Shown in pieces: positions 6,677 through 10,352 of a DNA stretch of 10,352 bases. Each line of letters starts with the position of its first letter. Position 1 is the first letter of the stretch. The notes beneath the pieces were generated by a model that did not search any database, was not told the origin of the DNA, and saw only the letters and a program-made list of their open reading frames with translations. A program made the translations under genes and the position numbers. This DNA comes from an uncultured Hyphomonadaceae bacterium (GTDB lineage: Bacteria; Pseudomonadota; Alphaproteobacteria; Caulobacterales; Hyphomonadaceae), in contig CALMWO010000610.1 in the NCBI GenBank assembly GCA_937873805.1, positions 1 to 10,352 of the forward strand. Reading direction: 5' to 3'.

Positions 6677-7291
6677 ATGCTAATCGGGTACATGCGCGTG
6701 TCGACGGGGGAGCAGAGCCTCGATCTGCAACGCGACGCGTTGGAGCGCGCAGGATGCGAGCGGGTGTACGAAGATGTGTGCTCAGGCCGCGCCACCGAGC
6801 GACCAGGCTTGGCCCAAGCGCTCGAGGTCGCGCGCGACGGCGACGCCCTGGCGGTGTGGAAGCTAGACCGTATCGGCCGCTCGTTGCCGCATGTCGTCGG
6901 ACTGGTCGGCGACCTGCAGAAGCGCGGTGTCGGGCTGAAGGTGTTGACTGGCGACGTCGACACCACCACCGCGACCGGGCGCCTCGTGTTCGGCATCTTT
7001 GCGACGCTCGCAGAATTCGAGCGCGATCTTATTCACGAACGTACCATGGCGGGTCTGGCCGCAGCCCGCGCCCGGGGTCGCGCCGGCGGGCGCCCGCGTG
7101 TGATGACAAAGCAGAAGCTGAAAGCGGCCATGGCGATGATGGCCGATCGTGAAAACGCTGCGCGCGATGTTGCAAAGCAGCTCGGCGTCTCGGTGTCGAC
7201 GCTCTACGCCTACGTCGACGCCAAGGGGCAGCCTCGTGAGCTGGCAGCTCCGCTGCTGGGCAAACGCGCAAAACCCACGGGCGCGATCTAG
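6677..7291 (+). CDS. tnpR: Tn3-family resolvase (serine recombinase TnpR)
   Basis: Site-specific serine recombinase that resolves the cointegrate formed during replicative transposition by recombining two res sites. The 204-residue protein starts with the family motif IGYMRVS. Ser9 is the nucleophile, supported by Arg7 and by Arg65/Arg68 in LDRIGRS (63-69). The long E-helix that spans the dimer and contacts DNA begins at FERDLIHERT (114-123). A Hin-type helix-turn-helix follows at about 160-180 (AARDVAKQLGVSVSTLYAYV), plus a 20-residue tail. I place the start at ATG 6677. An in-frame TTG at 6671, two codons earlier, has GGAGG (6661-6665) at a better 5-base spacing and is a real alternative. 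The stop lies 7 bases before tnpA, in the same direction, so the two are probably co-transcribed. In many Tn3 elements TnpR also represses its own promoter within res. Confidence 0.95.
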   Translation: MLIGYMRVSTGEQSLDLQRDALERAGCERVYEDVCSGRATERPGLAQALEVARDGDALAVWKLDRIGRSLPHVVGLVGDLQKRGVGLKVLTGDVDTTTATGRLVFGIFATLAEFERDLIHERTMAGLAAARARGRAGGRPRVMTKQKLKAAMAMMADRENAARDVAKQLGVSVSTLYAYVDAKGQPRELAAPLLGKRAKPTGAI

Positions 7292-7298
7292 ACGCTCG

Positions 7299-10200
7299 AT
7301 GCCGGTCGGCTTCCTCTCCGATGAGCAGGCAAGCCGGTATGGGCGTTTCCTCGGCGACCCCACCCCCGACCAACTGGCGCGGCATTTCCACCTCGATGAT
7401 GCCGACCGCGCCTTTGTTGGCGAGCATCGCGGTGATCACAATCGTCTTGGCGTCGCGGTTCAGCTCGGCTCGATCCGGTTGCTCGGCACCTTCCTCGAAG
7501 ATCCGGGGCTGACACCTGCATCGGTGATCCGCTTCGCCGGCGACCAGTTGGCTATGACGGGTTTGACCGAACTGATGGCGACCTATGTCGCGAGTGCCGG
7601 ACGGTGGCGCCATGGCCCGCGCATTCGCGAGCGCTACGGCTATCGCCTGCTGACCGATTTCGGCGTGACCTTCCGGCTTCACCGCTTCTTGTACGCGCTG
7701 TGCTGGACAGGCACCGATCGGCCTTCGACCCTATTCGATCGGGCTGTCGCTTGGTTGCAGGCTGCCAAAGTCGTCCTCCCCGGGATCTCGGTGCTCGAAC
7801 GCGCGGTCGCGAGGGTGAGGGCCCGCATGCACGCATACCTGCATCGGCGCCTGACCGAGACGCTCACGGCCGAGCAGCGTGAACGGCTCGACCGCTTGGT
7901 GGCCGTGCCCGCAAACGAACGCCAAAGTCCGCTCGATCGGCTGCGTGACGGGCCTTACATGCAGAGCGGTCCGGAGATCAGCCGCGCCATTGCGCGCCTT
8001 ACCGAAATCCGTGCCCTCGCAAAGGGCCTTCCAGATCTCGACCGCGTGCCGCCGGGTAAGGCAGCCGCGCTTGCGCGGTTCGCTTCGGCGGCGCGCGCCC
8101 AGGCGGTATCGCGCCTGCCGGACGATCGCCGCGCCTCGACGCTGGTTGCATTTATCCGCTCGCTCGAAGCGAGCGCCAGCGACGACGTTATTGATCTTTT
8201 CGACGCGGTATCGACGACCATGTTTGCTCGCGCCCAGGCCGTATCGCGGGAAGCAAGGATGCGGTCGCTCCGCGATCTTGATGCGGCCGCGCTCAAGCTT
8301 CGCGCTGCCAGTGTCGTGTTGCTGGACGAAGCCACTGTCGATGCCGATGTCCGGGCGGCAGTCTTCGCGTTGGTCGACCCAGAAGCGCTCGCGGCCGCGA
8401 TCGAGCGCATCGGTGCCCTCGCGCAGCCTGTCGATGACATATACTTCGTCGAGCTTCGTGGGCATCAGCGCCGGATCAGCTACCTGCCAACATTGCTGGC
8501 TGGCCTTGAACTCGATGCAGCGCCGGCGGGCAAGCCGCTGCTCGATGCCATCGCGTTTTTGAAGGTCGTTCACGCGGGCGGTAAACGTCCAGGACCGCCA
8601 CCGACTGCCTTTGCTCCGAAAAGCTGGGCGAGACAGTTGCGGAATAAGGACGGCACGCTTGATCTGGTCGGATATCGGCTCTGCATCCTTGACCGGCTGC
8701 GCCACGCGATCCGCCGGCGCGACATCTTTCCGGTCCGATCGCTGCGATATGCCGATCCGCGCAAGGGCCTGCTTTCCGGGGCAGCATGGGAGGCAGCGCG
8801 AGCAGTGGTCTGCCGGACCGTCGGCGTATCGGCGTCATCTGACGATGAGCTCGACGCCCTCGCGCGACGGCTCGACCTTGCCTATCGCGAGACCGAAGCA
8901 CGCCTGCTAGCCAACTCGGCGGTGACGATCAACCGGTCGGAGCACGGAGCGGACCTCTCCCTCGAACCCTTGGACAAGATCGACGATCCACCGAGCCTGA
9001 TCGCTCTGCGTGCCGCGATCGATGGACTACTGCCCCGGCTCGATCTGCCCGAACTCATCTTGGAAGTTCACGCACGTACCGACTTTGCCGCAGCATTCAC
9101 GCACGCCAGCGAAGGCGCGGCGCGAGCCGAGGATGTCGCCACTACGATCTGTGCGGTACTCGTTGCCGAGGCGACCAACACCGGCTTCGAGCCACTTGTC
9201 CGATTGGACGCGCCGGCGCTGCGTCGGTCACGGCTGAGCTGGGTCAAGCAGAACTTCCTGCGTGCCGACACCCTGACCGCCGCAAACGCCATGCTTGTCG
9301 CCGCCCAGAATGCGATCCCGCTGGCCCATGAGTGGGGCGGCGGCGAAGTCGCGTCCGCCGACGGGCTGCGTTTCACGGTACCGGTGCGCACGATCCATTC
9401 GGGGCCGAACCCGCATTATTTTGGTCAGAAGCGGGGCGTGACCTGGTACAATCTCGCCTCCGACCAGTTCACCGGACTTAATGCCGTGACGGTGCCCGGC
9501 ACGCTGCGCGACAGCCTCAATTTGCTCGCCGTGGTTCTCGAGCAGGAAACCGAGCTTTCCCCGACCGAAATCATGACCGATACCGCCGGCTATACCGACA
9601 CGGTCTTCGGCATCTTCCATCTCCTCGGCTACCAGTTCAGCCCACGTCTTGCCGATATCGGCGGCGCCCGGTTCTGGCGCATCGATGGCAAGGCTGATTA
9701 TGGCGCGCTCGACGAGCTCGCCGCGCACCGCATCAACGTCAAGCTCATCGCCGAGCACTGGGACGACCTGCTGCGCCTGGCCGGTTCGCTGAAGCTTGGT
9801 GTTGTCCGTGCCGCCGGGATCACGCGGACGCTGCAGACCAACGACCGTCCGACCAAGCTGGCGCGGGCGCTTCAGGAGTTAGGCCGTCTCGCCAAGACGC
9901 TCTACATGCTGCGCTTCATTGACGACGAGAGTTACCGCCGCCGCATTCTGGTCCAGCTCAATCGCGGCGAAGGTCGCCACCAGCTCGCGCGGATCATCTT
10001 CCACGGCAAACGCGGTGAATTGCGGCAGCGCTATCGCGAAGGCCAGGAAGATCAGCTCGGCGCGCTCGGTCTCGTCGTTAATCTCGTCGTCCTGTGGAAC
10101 ACGATCTACATGGATGCAGCGCTCGATCGCCTCCACGCCGAAGGCTTCGACGTCCGGCCAGAGGACGTCGCCCGGCTGTCACCGCTCGGCTTCAAGCATA

Positions 10201-10304
10201 TCAACATGCTCGGCCGCTACGCCTTCACGCTACCGGAGACCGTGGCGCGTGGGGAACTCAGGCCGCTTCGTGACCCGAATGCCGCCGGCATCGACGATGC
10301 GTGA
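7299..10304 (+). CDS. tnpA: Tn3-family transposase TnpA
   Basis: Replicative DDE transposase that binds the 38-bp terminal repeats and forms cointegrates. At 1001 residues it is full length for the family. The N-terminus (MPVGFLSDEQASRYGRF, then LARHFHLDDADR and RGDHNRLG) matches the DNA-binding domain of Tn3 TnpA. The RNase H-like catalytic domain contains Asp688 (GGGEVASADGLRF), Asp761 (EIMTDTAGYTD) and Glu891 (LNRGEGRH). The spacing of 73 and 130 residues matches that known for Tn3-family enzymes. Other conserved blocks are GPNPHYFGQKRGVTWYN, SPRLAD and QEDQLGALGLV. No frameshift or internal stop is seen, so it appears active. The frame stays open upstream to 7149 inside tnpR, but the family N-terminus begins at 7299. 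No strong ribosome site precedes it, so expression is probably coupled to tnpR. The 3' end lies 8 bases before the terminal repeat. From remembered sequence it is closer to Tn3 TnpA itself than to the Tn21 group. Confidence 0.97.
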   Translation: MPVGFLSDEQASRYGRFLGDPTPDQLARHFHLDDADRAFVGEHRGDHNRLGVAVQLGSIRLLGTFLEDPGLTPASVIRFAGDQLAMTGLTELMATYVASAGRWRHGPRIRERYGYRLLTDFGVTFRLHRFLYALCWTGTDRPSTLFDRAVAWLQAAKVVLPGISVLERAVARVRARMHAYLHRRLTETLTAEQRERLDRLVAVPANERQSPLDRLRDGPYMQSGPEISRAIARLTEIRALAKGLPDLDRVPPGKAAALARFASAARAQAVSRLPDDRRASTLVAFIRSLEASASDDVIDLFDAVSTTMFARAQAVSREARMRSLRDLDAAALKLRAASVVLLDEATVDADVRAAVFALVDPEALAAAIERIGALAQPVDDIYFVELRGHQRRISYLPTLLAGLELDAAPAGKPLLDAIAFLKVVHAGGKRPGPPPTAFAPKSWARQLRNKDGTLDLVGYRLCILDRLRHAIRRRDIFPVRSLRYADPRKGLLSGAAWEAARAVVCRTVGVSASSDDELDALARRLDLAYRETEARLLANSAVTINRSEHGADLSLEPLDKIDDPPSLIALRAAIDGLLPRLDLPELILEVHARTDFAAAFTHASEGAARAEDVATTICAVLVAEATNTGFEPLVRLDAPALRRSRLSWVKQNFLRADTLTAANAMLVAAQNAIPLAHEWGGGEVASADGLRFTVPVRTIHSGPNPHYFGQKRGVTWYNLASDQFTGLNAVTVPGTLRDSLNLLAVVLEQETELSPTEIMTDTAGYTDTVFGIFHLLGYQFSPRLADIGGARFWRIDGKADYGALDELAAHRINVKLIAEHWDDLLRLAGSLKLGVVRAAGITRTLQTNDRPTKLARALQELGRLAKTLYMLRFIDDESYRRRILVQLNRGEGRHQLARIIFHGKRGELRQRYREGQEDQLGALGLVVNLVVLWNTIYMDAALDRLHAEGFDVRPEDVARLSPLGFKHINMLGRYAFTLPETVARGELRPLRDPNAAGIDDA

Positions 10305-10312
10305 CCCATATC

Positions 10313-10350
10313 CTTGTGTAGGTTTTCTGTTCCACTGCTACTCAGACCCC
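10313..10350 (-). repeat. right terminal inverted repeat (38 bp) of the Tn3-family element
   Basis: Read inward on the minus strand the end starts GGGGTCTGAG, continues with CAGTGGAAC at positions 14-22 and finishes with AAG at position 38. Compared with the remembered Tn3 terminal repeat, the outer nine bases, the CAGTGGAAC block and the last three bases agree without gaps. It lies just after tnpA, where IRR is expected. The bases after 10350 (AT) are flanking DNA; too few remain to test for the usual 5-bp target duplication. Confidence 0.9.
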
Positions 10351-10352
10351 AT

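Larger units (their letters stand above)
6677..10350 (+). mobile_element. Tn3-family transposon, tnpR-tnpA-IRR portion (left end not found)
   Basis: Resolvase, transposase and right terminal repeat form one continuous module whose right boundary at 10350 is well defined. The left boundary is unknown: reading the plus strand for a GGGGTCTGA-type end between 6259 and 6676, and then across the rest of the window, gave no match. The listed start is only that of tnpR; the element includes at least the expected res region upstream and may extend much farther left. TnpA and the terminal repeat are Tn3-like, yet tnpR and tnpA point the same way. In Tn3 itself they diverge around res, so this is a different arrangement. 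Confidence 0.85.

Noticed and set aside
7149..7298. Longer tnpA reading frame beginning inside tnpR
   Set aside because: The extra 50 codons overlap tnpR out of frame. The family-typical N-terminus MPVGFLSDEQ begins at 7299.
7731..8705. 324-codon open frame on the minus strand opposite tnpA
   Set aside because: It is antisense to a full-length conserved transposase and shows no family motif.

Overview
The DNA is GC-rich, with dense coding, short intergenic gaps and frequent GTG starts. Together with protein character, this fits an alphaproteobacterium, possibly a sphingomonad. That assignment is an inference from style, because no rRNA or other marker gene is present.

The window has two blocks. 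The left block (40-6258) is a compact efflux locus. A four-gene operon reads leftward from about 5686: alpha/beta-fold hydrolase, PaaI-type hotdog thioesterase, lipoprotein periplasmic adaptor (HlyD/AcrA type), and inner-membrane RND permease (HAE1/AcrB type). The first two junctions overlap by 4 and 8 bases. The third leaves 10 bases, and there the permease Shine-Dalgarno overlaps the adaptor stop codon. A MarR-family regulator gene is transcribed the opposite way from the far side of a 77-base intergenic region. That region holds a TGTAA-N6-TTACA inverted repeat placed on the likely -10 of the operon promoter. The simplest model is a ligand-responsive MarR repressor controlling an operon that both hydrolyses (ester and/or thioester) and exports the same class of compound. 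No outer-membrane TolC-like gene lies in the window; it could follow beyond position 1 or be supplied elsewhere.

The right block (6677-10350) is the tnpR-tnpA end of a Tn3-family transposon. It contains a serine resolvase and, 7 bases downstream in the same direction, a full-length DDE transposase. It ends in a 38-bp terminal inverted repeat very close to that of Tn3 itself. Only two bases of flanking DNA remain beyond this end.

Between the blocks is about 418 bases (6259-6676) without a convincing gene. It should hold the res recombination site and has several inverted repeats. I could not find the matching left terminal repeat there or elsewhere in the window. The transposon's left end is therefore lost, diverged or beyond position 1. 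In the last case the whole efflux locus would be transposon cargo, which is the most interesting open question here.
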